From the NCBI GenBank assembly GCA_027704905.1, contig CM051002.1:307967-371966 (forward strand): a stretch of 64,000 nt of DNA, read 5' to 3'. Shown here piece after piece: positions 1 through 11,102 of this stretch. This DNA comes from Muraenolepis orangiensis. Its lineage: Eukaryota > Chordata > Actinopteri > Gadiformes > Muraenolepididae. A model generated the notes under the pieces. The model was not told the DNA's origin, did no database searches, and saw only the letters and a list, made by a program, of their open reading frames with translations. Within the stretch, counting starts at the first letter, position 1, and each line of letters opens with the position of its first letter. Position numbers and translations under genes: made by a program.

Positions 1-560
1 TGAAGTCCTTAGTGATGGTAGGAGGGAGAAGAGATGGAGCCCAGGGTGGTTGAAGTCCTTAGTGATGGTAGTAGGGAGAAGAGATGGAGCCTAGGGTGGT
101 TGAAGTCCTTAGTGATGGTAGGAGGGAGAAGAGATGGAGCCTAGGGTGGTTGAAGTCCTTAGTGATGGTAGGAGGGAGAAGAGATGGAGCCCAGGGTGGT
201 TGAAGTCCTTAGTGATGGTAGGAGGGAGAAGAGATGGAGCCTAGGGTGGTTGAAGTCCTTAGTGATGGTAGGAGGGAGAAGAGATGGAGCCCAGGGTGGT
301 TGAAGTCCTTAGTGATGGTAGTAGGGAGAAGAGATGGAGCCCAGGGTGGTTGAAGTCCTTAGTGATGGTAGGAGGGAGAAGAGATAGAGCCCAGGGTGGT
401 TGAAGTCCTTAGTGATGGTAGGAGGGAGAAGAGATGGAGCCCAGGGTGGTTGAAGTCCTTAGTGATGGTAGGAGGGAGAAGAGATGGAGCCCAGGGTGGT
501 TGAAGTCCTTAGTGATGGTAGGAGGAAGAAGAGATGGAGCCCATGGTGGTTGAGGTCCTT
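1..560. repeat. 50-bp minisatellite
   Basis: About eleven head-to-tail copies of a 50-bp purine-rich unit that begins TGAAGTCCTTAGTGATGGTA. Copies differ by single bases (GGAGGG or GTAGGG; CCAGGG or CTAGGG). The array runs off the left edge, so its true length is unknown. No coding sense is visible. Confidence 0.97.
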
Positions 561-792
561 ATATATATAATATGAAAGTGAATAAACTCATGTTCATGTA
601 TTATTCTGTATGTATATTTTTCAATAAATGACGATTGATGATGTTGGCAGTGGGTGTATTTACCTGTTTAATATAAATGTATTTATAGATTTTATATTGT
701 TTTTCCTCAACATTACCTCAACCAAATGTCTACAGAACACACGCTTTGTACAAACTGCTCATAAGTGAAAATCAATGTATTGAGTGTATGCA
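561..792. other. AT-rich spacer, no gene seen
   Basis: AT-rich unique sequence between two minisatellites. It has two AATAAA-like motifs (near 582 and 624), so it could be the 3' end of a gene lying to the left, but no coding exon is visible. Confidence 0.5.
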
Positions 793-1600
793 ACTAGGGG
801 GCGCCACCTCTCCCCCTATCTGATCTGATCCACTAGGAGGCGCCACCTCTCCCCCTATCTGATCTGATCCACTAGGAGGCGCCACCTCTCCCCCTATCTG
901 ATCTGATCCACTAGGAGGCGCCACCTCTCCCCCTATCTGATCTGATCCACTAGGGGGCGCCACCTCTCCCCCTATCTGATCTGATCCACTAGGAGGCGCC
1001 ACCTCTCCCCCTATCTGATCTGATCCACTAGGAGGCGCCACCTCTCCCCCTATCTGATCTGATCCACTAGGAGGCGCCACCTCTCCCCCTATCTGATCTG
1101 ATCCACTAGGAGGCGCCACCTCTCCCCCTATCTGATCTGATCCACTAGGAGGCGCCACCTCTCCCCCTATCTGATCTGATCCACTAGGAGGCGCCACCTC
1201 TCCCCCTATCTGATCTGATCCACTAGGGGGCGCCACCTCTCCCCCTATCTGATCTGATCCACTAGGAGGCGCCACCTCTCCCCCTATCTGATCTGATCCA
1301 CTAGGAGGCGCCACCTCTCCCCCTATCTGATCTGATCCACTAGGAGGCGCCACCTCTCCCCCTATCTGATCTGATCCACTAGGAGGCGCCACCTCTCCCC
1401 CTATCTGATCTGATCCACTAGGAGGCGCCACCTCTCCCCCTATCTGATCTGATCCACTAGGAGGCGCCACCTCTCCCCCTATCTGATCTGATCCACTAGG
1501 GGGCGCCACCTCTCCCCCTATCTGATCTGATCCACTAGGAGGCGCCACCTCTCCCCCTATCTGATCTGATCCACTAGGGGGCGCCACCTCTCCCCGTACT
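793..1600. repeat. 39-bp minisatellite upstream of srsf6
   Basis: About 20 copies of a 39-bp GC-rich unit containing GGCGCCACCTCTCCCCC, ending roughly 200 bp before the srsf6 start codon. Because 39 is a multiple of three, the minus strand stays open for 286 codons (13-residue periodic peptide), but this is an artefact of the repeat. The unit carries the palindrome GGCGCC. Variation is mostly one G/A position (TAGGGGG or TAGGAGG). Confidence 0.97.
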
Positions 1601-1806
1601 CCTGTCTCGCGCCAAGAAAAGAAGCAAAGCAAGAACAGCCATTTGCAGACGGTCTCGGTCCCCCGCTAACACGAGGCCAGGGCGTTCGGGTAGCACTTAG
1701 TTATTAACTCTACTCCTGATCGGTCACACTTAGTTATTAACTATATTCCTGACTACCGGTCACCCTTAGTTCTTAACTCTACTCCTGACCGAGACCCTCG
1801 GTCACC

Positions 1807-4800
1807 ATGCCCCGAGTGTACGTCGGTAAGCTGAGCTACCATGTCCGGGAGAAAGACATCCAGAGGTTCTTCAGCGGCTATGGGAAACTACTGGAGATCG
1901 ACCTGAAGAACGGGTGAGCTCCTGGCCGTGGACCGGTACCGTGTGCCCGCTCCATGTACCGTGTGCCCGCTCCATGTACCGTGTACCGTATACTGTATAC
2001 CGTGTACTGTATACCTTGTACTGTATACCGTGTACTGTATACCTTGTACTGTATACCGTGTACTGTATACCGTGTACTGTATACCGTGTACTGTATACCG
2101 TGTACTGTATACCGTGTACTGTATACCTTGTACTGTATACCGTGTACTGTATACCGTGTACTGTATACCGTGTACTACATGGGTCGGCAACAGGCGGCCC
2201 GCGGGTATATATAGTGACATTTTCCGCCAGGGCTGTCCTGGCGGACCGTGGGCCGACGGGCCCCTTGGGCCGACACTATCTCCCCGTCAACCTTCGCCGC
2301 TGATCGCGCAGCACCCGAAAGAAAAGTCAAAGCATTAGAACGTGTCGCATGTTTTAACAATAAATTACTTAAATTAGCTCTGAAAAAAATTGTCCCAAGG
2401 CCAAACTTAGTTGCCGACCCCTGGGGTACTGTATACCATGTCCTGTATACCGTGTACTGTATACTTAAGCTTTCTCCGTTGGATAACTAGGCATGTCGTT
2501 GTACCTTACCGATCCAATGGTGCCCTACCATCCTAAGTGGGTACAGCTGTCATATGGCTGGGTTATAAAGTCAGTCATTTAGAATCTAGGTGTTAATTAA
2601 ACATTTGAACAGGTGTTTAAGGTAGGATACCTGCCAGCACGTCGACCAATCTGATCTCCCCTTTTATTTTTGTACTTTTTGTACTTTTTTTTTGTACTTA
2701 AACTTTGATTGTAAATGACTGAATGGCCTTTCTGCACTCCTAAAGGGACGGTATAGGTTTGTTCCTGGTTCATATGTCTTCCTTCATCATGAAGTGTTGT
2801 ATTTGTGGCCTCTGTAGCCCTGTTTAAACTGATGTGATTTAAGGGCTACACAAATAACCATTAGACTTGACCTGCATGTCCCACTCACCCTATGGGGGTG
2901 CTTTCCACACGCACAACCCGCTCTCTAACACCAGTGTCGCCTGCAGGTATGGCTTCGTGGAGTTCGAGGACACTCGGGACGCGGACGACGCTGTGTACGA
3001 GCTGAATGGGAAGGAGCTGTGCGGGGAGCGGGTGGTGATCGAGCAGGCCCGCGGGCCGAGAAGAGACGGCTATGGTGGAGGAGGAGGAGGAGGAGGAGGA
3101 GGAGGAGGAGGAGGAAGGAGCAGTAAGTCCAATGCCGCTCCGTTTAGCCTTTTACATTAGTATATGTATTATTTACCCTAGTTGTGTATTTGGACCTAAG
3201 ATGGCGTTATAAGGTACTGCCTCTGTCTTGTATCGCCAGTATAATTCCAGCACACTATGGCGGGAAATATATTTATCGAGCCTTGTGAAATGCTGATCAT
3301 AAAACGTAACACAATGTAGATTTCAAAGTGCAAATACAGCCATTCCTTAGGCTTAAATGACTAATATACAGTGATGGAGGCGTACCTTATTCTCCTTCTT
3401 GGTCATGTATCTATATATATTGGTGTCTTTTAGGTAGAATAGACTTGCCAAGCTAGCTTTACCCATTATTTTAAATATTTTCTGGTGTTCAGATAAAGGC
3501 ATGTTGGAAAGCCATTCCTTCTCATTCCAAAGAAAACATTGATATCCCTGTGATATCCACTCCTGGCTCCCACAGTAGCCTGTAGTTGTTCTTGGAATAT
3601 CTAGCGTGGCATGTGGGCATATCTTGTTTTAGAGTCCAGCTCTGATGTATTTGAGTCCAAACGGTACACGCCATCTTCAGTCTTGTCATAATGGACTCGG
3701 GATGTGAATTCTAGCTGCATAATGTCAAAATGATGGGTTTTCTCATGTCATTTAGACATGTAGACTTCTCATACCACATAGCCATATTGTAAAGGGATAT
3801 ACAGGAGCCTGCAGGGAGGGTGGCTGGGGGAGGGGCCTGCTGCAACACTCACTTTAATTCAAATGACAGTTTGTACCTTGTTTCAGAGTTCAAGCTTGGC
3901 AAAGACTTTTGGTTTATTTTACAAACTAGTTTTTGATGTATTAAAACAAAACAAATAAGACATGTTAACGTTGTGTTTGTATTCAGTTATATCAACCTTA
4001 ACAAAGTGCTTGATGTTTCAATCTGAAAGAGTCCACTGCGGGCTGGGTCCGAGTCCATTGAGGCTAACGATGACTGGTGGCTAAGATGACTGCCTGACCC
4101 GTTTGGCCTTGGCTTTCACCTTACAATGTGTGTGTGACCTTTGCCCTTTGACCAATGGCTGACCTAAGCGGAAGCCATGATGACGGCATCCTTTTCCCCA
4201 ATAGACCAGGGTGATGGTGAGGAATCCTGTTGGTTTTACTGTTGTAAGACATGTCGCAGAGGTCAAAGCCAACACATGTTTGTATTTTAAGAGCCATTGG
4301 CTTTGCATTGTTTGTGCATCAGCTGGCTCTTAAAACGTATAAATACAGTGATGTCATTAACATCTGTTGGTGTGTGGTGTGCAGCACACTGTTTGGATTA
4401 CATTGTTTAATTTGGACCAAGTAAAAAGGTTTGCAAGCGATACCTCAACACTTTGAAAGTTTGAATGAAAGATTCTAAGATTAGATACTAAATATTCTGG
4501 ATACTTTGATGCATAATAAACATGTGGACTCATGGTCATATAGCAATTGTAAATGTCTGTCAAACTTATATTTATACTTATTTTGATTACACTATTCCTT
4601 TTCCCCCAGTACATGCTACCATTTTGACTTACACAATTAGAGTAGTATGTGAACACACTGCCTAGCGATACAGGAATACTGATTCATGAGGTAGGGTTTA
4701 CAGCTGTAACTCAACAAATGTCCCAAACCCAAATAAGGCTACTACTCACTCATATATTTGTGTATAGATGTCCTCTTATAGGATCTCGCATGACACCAAA

Positions 4801-7487
4801 AACACTAGATGCACAAAGGTCAAGTTTACACTTGAAAGTCCCCTCCTCACCGTAGGCCTCATCTTATTGACTGGCGGTCCTTTCACCGTGAGTCTTCTTG
4901 TTGAGCGTGCGATGGCGTGGTGTAACGTCCCGCTTCCTGTCCCCTCTGAAGGTAGCGGCTACCGCAGCAGCAGCAGAGGCCGCAACGGCACCGGCAGGGA
5001 GAAGTACGGCCCTCCGGTCCGCACAGAGTACCGCCTCATCGTGGAGAACCTGTCCAGCCGCTGCAGCTGGCAGGACCTCAAGGTGAGACCCTCGGCGGGC
5101 AAAGGTCTCAGTGGCTTCCGTGACCACCCGCCCTCACTATGGTACCAACGGGATGTGGAGAGTAGTCAAAGTGCACTGTTAGAAGGGTTTGAGAAATGCA
5201 GTCAACTTCACAATGAATCTAATTATTGTTGCTGTTGAAATATGGTCCAAAACCAAAATGTGTGTAGTGTGTTTATAACACCTTTTCTATATCTATATCT
5301 ATCTATATATATATATCGATATAGATGTGTGTGTGTGTGTGTATTTTAAATTCATTCCTGAATGACTGCTAATTAGTTTCCGAACACGGCGTGTTCTCCC
5401 TGCAGGACTTCATGCGACAGGCCGGCGAGGTCACCTATGCTGACGCCCACAAAGAACGCACCAACGAGGGCGTGATAGAGTTCCGCTCGCGCTCCGACAT
5501 GAAGCGGGCCATCGAGAAGCTTGACAACACAGACATCAACGGGAGGAAGATCCGCCTGGTGGAGGACAAGCCGCGCCGCCGCCGCTCCTATTCTGGCAGC
5601 AGGTCCAGGTGAGGGGGCGGGGCCTAGTAGGGAAAACACATTGGCTGCTCTTAAAGGGCTGCCATTGTGTGCCATTGGCCACTATAAAATATATCCAGCT
5701 GTTTGATTCCACAACAAGATGCATGATGGTTAGATTAGTGCTGGGCAATATCTCAATGGGATAATTTATTGTCTTTGAATGGTATTGTATCATGAAATTG
5801 AGAAATGTACACTTTTCCAGTCTATTAACGATGAAGATATGCCATGAAAATTGTCAACATAGGAGATTTGAAACACGAGAGAGGAAAACTTACCATATTT
5901 TATATTTCTATATACTTAATATATAATTAACATAGTGCCATTAGAATGCCATTTTGAATTAATAAGCATATTGTGTAAAAAAATGGGTCCAGGTATCGGT
6001 TGGTACAGTCCACTGAATGTACCTGGCCTAATAGATTGTTTACCAGCCCTATGATCCAGGTATCAGTTGGTACAGTCCACAGAGTGTACCTGGCCTAATG
6101 TTTACCAGCCCTATGATCCAGGTATCAGTTGGTACAGTCCACTGAGTGTACCTGGCCTAATGTTTACCAGCCCTATGATCCAGGTCTCAGTTGGTACAGG
6201 TCACTGGGTGTACCAACTGGCTTAATTCAATGTTTACTTGTTATTGCTAAACAAATTCTGTGTTTCCAGGTCTCGTAGCAGACGTCGCTCCCGCAGCAGG
6301 CGAAGCAGGAGCTCCAGAAGCCGGTCCAGGTCCCGGTAAGAACGTCCCCTCGTGGAACCGATGTATTGGTCTCGCATGGCGTTGCCACCCTAGATATGTA
6401 AACATAGCCGCCTGAGGGAGTGGCCTGTAAGCGCCTGCGTGTGAAGAGGGATGTGTTTTTTTTATTTTCTGGATTAAAAGAACTATGGTTAATGTGTACA
6501 GATGGAAAATATAGAACTATCTTTTTTCTTTTTTTTTGTACCTCCATAGATTGTGAACCGTTATATAGATTGTGAACCGAATATTAAAAACAACTTGGTA
6601 ATGGGTTGAGATATGTCAACGTTGATGCCTTTATCCGGAAAAACTGCAGCTCCCCGTTGACTTGTGTTTCACAGGCCAGTCTTGGCCTCTCTAACATGGC
6701 AGCAACGTTGACATATGGCAGCAAGGGGCCGGTGGCCATGTGGTGTCTGATTACCCCTGCCAGGGTTAGGTGGTTAGGCCCATGCCAAGAATGTATGGAC
6801 GGCTGCAGTTATATAATGCTTCAGTTAAACACTTCCACCAAGTGGTAGAAGTCGTATAGTATGCAATGTGCAATGGTTTCTCAAAATACATATATAATAT
6901 CTCTAATTATGGCAAATGCAATATGGTAGACTTGCCCAACATTATTATTACAGTATACATATATATTAAACACATTGATGCATGTTGGTAAAACACATTT
7001 GAAACCACTAATGGGTGAATTTGTTTTTGGTTGCAGTTCCCGATCTCGCAAACACCGCTCCCATTCCAGGTCGGGGCGCAAGTCGCGCTCCAGGTCCAGG
7101 AGTAAGTCTCGCTCACGCTCACCGGAGAAGTCCCGCTCACGCAAGTCTCACAGCCGCTCAAAGAGCAACAAGTCCCGCAGCCGCTCAAAGAGCAACAAGT
7201 CCCACGCCCGCTCCGACACCCACAAGTCCCGCTCAAAGAGCCTGTCGAAGGTCAAGTCTGAACCAGCGTCTCGCAGTCGGTCCAGGGAGAAGTCTGTCAA
7301 CAAGAGGTCCCCAAGCCGCTCACCACCCCCCGCAAACGAGAACCGTGCCAAGTCTGCCAACAAGTCGCCCACCCCCAACGGGGACCGGCAAGCCTCAGAG
7401 TCCCCTGCCAAACGGTCGCCGTCTCTCTCCCCCCGCCGTTCTAAATCTCAATCCAGATCCCGATCCAGGTCCCCGTCACAAGATTAG
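1807..7487 (+). CDS. srsf6: Serine/arginine-rich splicing factor 6
   Basis: SR-protein splicing factor that binds exonic enhancers and recruits spliceosome parts in nuclear speckles. Six coding exons: 1807-1913, 2947-3122, 4952-5082, 5406-5608, 6270-6335, 7037-7487; joined length 1134 nt, 377 aa. RRM1 fills residues 1-72 (RNP2 VYVGKLSY, RNP1 YGFVEFED, with the SRSF6-like start MPRVYVGKLSYHVREKDIQR). A glycine run of about 14 coded by GGA repeats precedes RRM2, whose signature SWQDLKD (residues 133-139) spans the exon 3/4 junction. The RS domain covers about residues 195-377. The REKDIQRFFSGYG stretch favours SRSF6 over SRSF4. Adjacent ift52 and mybl2 match the human SRSF6 locus. The duplicate (a or b copy) cannot be decided here. 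SRSF6 genes normally have a poison exon in intron 2; intron 2 here (3123-4951) is long enough, but I could not place it. Confidence 0.95.
1934..2176. repeat. 14-bp minisatellite in srsf6 intron 1
   Basis: Around 14 copies of a 14-bp unit such as TATACCGTGTACTG, with TTG/GTG variants, starting about 20 bp after the exon 1 donor. A short outlier of the same unit recurs at about 2427-2463, so part of the array was split off. It gives spurious open frames in several phases. Confidence 0.93.
3123..4951 (+). other. srsf6 intron 2, candidate poison-exon intron
   Basis: 1.8 kb of mostly single-copy, AT-rich sequence between the exons for RRM1 and the inter-RRM linker. In mammals the equivalent SRSF6 intron holds an ultraconserved stop-containing exon used for autoregulation. 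Several AG/GT pairs exist here, but none can be singled out by eye. No transposon ends recognised. Confidence 0.4.
5280..5345. repeat. (TATC/TA/GT)n microsatellite
   Basis: Compound simple repeat of TATC, TATA and GT dinucleotides in srsf6 intron 3, about 60 bp before exon 4. Confidence 0.9.
5990..6235. repeat. About 62-bp tandem repeat in srsf6 intron 4
   Basis: Four imperfect copies of a unit containing TCCAGGTATCAGTTGGTACAG and TGTACCTGGCCTAAT. Each unit has inverted GGTACA/TGTACC elements that could form a short stem. The array ends about 35 bp before the exon 5 acceptor. Confidence 0.88.
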
Positions 7488-8320
7488 CTTCTTAACGTAA
7501 ACGGTTGTCTAACAACAAAGTGTAGTCTAAATCCATGTGTTGGTTGGCAACGTGTGACACTGGTTGAGGGGTTTGCTCTAAACTCTGGATAAATGCAGAT
7601 CTGTGTCTTGATAAGCTTATAACTTCTGGAAACGCATTGCTTAAGTTTTTATGGATTTGCAAAATGTTCTTGGAATTCTTGTTAGTCCTCTGTAAAATAA
7701 TCTTGCAAATGTGTGATTCAACAGCCCGTTTAATTTGATAATGTGAAATGTTCAAATTCTCAAAGTTTTTTTTATATATATTTTAAAAACTGATTGAATT
7801 GGGATGAAGTTGACATTTTTGATAGCTTTCTATGTGTAATGTTTAAATGGTGACGTATAAAACGGAAACATTTAAAATTGCATGTTTTGGCAAAGCTGTT
7901 TTAAAGGCGCATTTTGAGAACTGTCACAATCCCAATTGCTCAATGCTTTCAGAAATCAATTTCAGGTTATTTCCTATGGCACTGTTCAATTTAGTCTTTT
8001 TTTTTTTTTTTTTTTTGGTTTAAAATAAAAGTACAACATTTTAATGGGCCTATTTTATTTTTTTACACCATGAAACCTGTTGAGACCTGGCTTGAAGGCA
8101 AGTAGAGATTTATTTTTTGGTTTATTAAATCAATGGTTCCCAACCTGTGTTCCGGGCTCCCTATGGGGCCGTCAGATCGCGGGGTGAACAAAGCTGCATA
8201 TATTTTTAACCTTGAAACTAATTGTTTTAATATATTTACTTGTACTATTGCATATTGTTGGTAATACAAAACGGAAAACCAACTGAAGAGACTTAAACAG
8301 CATGTTTGTTGGTATTATTA
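7488..8320 (+). other. srsf6 3' UTR and downstream flank
   Basis: AT-rich sequence following the srsf6 stop. It holds a T18 tract (about 7998-8015) followed by AATAAA at about 8024, the likeliest polyadenylation signal. Nothing else coding is visible. Confidence 0.55.
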
Positions 8321-10097
8321 GAATTGGATTCAAATGTATTGTCATTTCACAGCACAAGTACAGTACTGAGAAAAGAATTTGGCATCTAACCAGAGTGCAA
8401 ATGTTGCAGTAAAGTGCATGATAATATATCATTTTGTTAACCGTTGCTAAAAGACAGTCTAGGTATAAAAACTATGTATGAGATATGTGCATTATAAAGG
8501 TATGTATATACGGTATATATATATATCTACAGGCAGTGTGCGAACTATACCACGGTCTCCGGGGAGCCGGGATTTTTTATTTTTGCGGTGGTGGAGGGGG
8601 TAAATGCTGATCCGTGCATTAATAGCAACAGCACAGACATAGGCCTATTATAAAGAGAACATCTGTTGCACACGGGGTGGTGCCACAGGTCTACATTTAC
8701 ATGAAACGTCCCGATGGATCATGTTCATGTCAACAGATCGAGCATTTATGGGCTACGCAAACATCAACTTGATAATAAATAATCCACGGACCACCAATGT
8801 AACGTTTGACTGTTTAATTAAATCAACTTAAAATGACTCAAAAACAGGCTACATTGTTTCACATGGGCTATAGCCTATTATGGCTGTAGCCCACACAGAG
8901 CCGAACACACGCGATAAGAGCAGCCAGCGGCACCAACCATCAACAATATTAATATTAATAATACAGCTATAGCACAACACACCCCTCTCACTGCCTGGAG
9001 AGACGCGACCCACACACACAACACAACGATGCACAGAGCCCTTCTCTCGTGTCGCCTGCTTGCACGCTGCCCGCAGCTACACCTACTAGTGGGTGGAGCA
9101 GCTACACAGCTACACCCACTAGTAGTGGGTGGAGCTGCGGGCAGCGTGCAAGCAGGCGACACTTTTTTCATGAATCATAAACTCTAAATATAATTATATT
9201 TCACTTATTTTACACCTTTGAAAAAAAAAACCATGCCCAAAACGGAATTTATTTGGTCATCATATCAGTATTTTTTTCTCTAAAATACTGATCACTGATC
9301 ATGTCACCACTAGGGGAGCTATAGCTCCCCCTGCTCCCCTCCAGTTCGCACCCTGGTGCGAACTGGAGGGGAGCAGGGGAGCTCTCTAAAATACTGATAT
9401 GATGACCAAATAAATTCCATTTTGGGCATTTTTTTTTCAAAGGTGTAAAATAAGTGAAATAAAATTATATTTAGAGTTTATGATTCATTAAAAAAGTGTC
9501 GCCTGCTTGCACGCTGCCCGCAGCTCCACCCACTGGCTGCTCTTATCGCGTGTGTTCGGCTCTGTGTGGGCTACAGCCATAATAGGCTATAGCCCATGTG
9601 AAACAATGTAGCCTGTTTTTGAGTCATTTTAAGTTGATTTAATTAAACAGTCAAACGTTACATTGGTGGTCCGTGGATTATTTATTATCAAGTTGATGTT
9701 TGCGTAGCCCATAAATGCTCGATCTGTTGACATGAACATGATCCATCGGGACGTTTCATGTAAATGTAGACCTGTGGCACCACCCCGTGTGCAACAGATG
9801 TTCTCTTTATAATAGGCCTATGCAGTGGCGGCTCGTCCATAGGGGCGCAGGGGCGCCGCCCCACCTGGTTGAGAGAGGAAAAAAATAAAAAATAAAAAAA
9901 ATAATAATAATTGTGTTTTTTTATTTTTTATTTTTTTGACCCCTAAAAATAAACTAAACATGTTTAAAATGAATAATAATTACTCATTTTATGTATGTTT
10001 GTGTTTAAAATGCACAATAACGTTAATATAGCAAATATAAATCATTGTTGTGCGTGCTATTCTCCCCCCTCGTTTGTCATTGACGTCACTCTCATAG

Positions 10098-10167
10098 AAA
10101 TTTGGTACCTACCTCCAAACCTGGGCGCACGGCAGTGCGCCCAGGTTTGGAGGTAGGTACCAAATTT
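10098..10167. repeat. 33-bp-arm perfect hairpin
   Basis: Arms 10098-10130 and 10135-10167 are exact reverse complements with a 4-nt GGCA loop. The right arm sequence, without the GC-rich tip, is repeated again at about 10202-10220, followed by the same GATAGGCAATGTAGCCTATC palindrome in both places. Confidence 0.9.
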
Positions 10168-10901
10168 GATAGGCAATGTAGCCTATCAAGGGTCAAGGTT
10201 TTGAGGTAGGTACCAAATTTGATAGGCAATGTAGCCTATCAAGGGTCCTGAATACGATCTCTGGGAGCGCATTTCATTGCGCCCGAACAAGGAAACCAGT
10301 CACGCATGCGCGACTCAAATTGAGTGGCGCATGCGTGAGCAAATTGAGTGGCGCATGCGTGAATGCGTGAGCAAAGAAAACCAGTCACGCATGCGCAATT
10401 CATAGCCTAGTTGAACCTAGTTATTTGTAAAGCCTGTACTGCTCTGCTCTCAGTTCGTGTCTTGCTGTCTGAGGAAAGGTACGTTGTTGTTTGTTTTTGT
10501 CCCGATTATAGTTTTACATTTATTTTTATTGTGGACGATGTAAACGTAAAGTAAAGGGGATAAGAAATGTTGGTCTTGCTGTATAAACATGCAGCTTGTG
10601 TCATTTGTATGTAAACGGTGTGGATTGGGGTTTTGTAAGTTTATCGTGGACACGTGCTTCCCCAATGCTAGCTACAGGGTCCTCCGTGTGTTTGTCTGCT
10701 AATATAGGCTGTGGTCGAATGTATTAAGCATTTTGTATTCTATTTAATTAGTTAAATTCAGAAGCATTTGTTAATGAGTCAGTTCTTGCTGCGTCTTGCT
10801 GTCTGAGGAGAGGAGATTGAGACCCGTGTGTGTGGGAGAGACCATGTTGCAAGTTTGTTCTTTTTTTGTTCTGTACAGGACACAGCCATTACACTAGCTA
10901 C

Positions 10902-11102
10902 CATGGAGAATTCTGTCAAATCCCTCAAAGCAACACCATTTGAAAGACGAACACTGCAAGAAAAACTCAGAGTGAAAGAGTTTGGACCTCATCAGCCTGA
11001 CATCAGCATTCAGCAACCAGCAACAGACAGAGGAAGGCTATATATTCAGTCGTTTTCCAGAACCTGGTTTGCTAAGTGGTTCTTGTATAGCATAGGTACA
11101 TA
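10902..11102 (+). pseudogene. hAT transposase N-terminal remnant (TTF-type zinc finger)
   Basis: Short open frame starting MENSVKSLKATPFERRTLQ and reading into SFSRTWFAKW, which resembles the beginning of the TTF-type zinc finger of ZMYM/hAT-like transposases. It ends in a stop right after this motif, with none of the catalytic domain. An upstream ATG at 10828 in the same frame is possible. Non-functional as a transposase. Confidence 0.6.

Noticed and set aside
772..1632. 286-codon minus-strand frame with a 13-residue repeat
   Set aside because: Purely the product of a 39-bp tandem array whose period is divisible by three; no start context, no family, no splice support.
1807..7487. SRSF4 or SRSF5 instead of SRSF6
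   Set aside because: REKDIQRFFSGYGKLLEIDL, the short RS tail and the ift52/mybl2 neighbourhood fit SRSF6; SRSF4 has a much longer RS domain.
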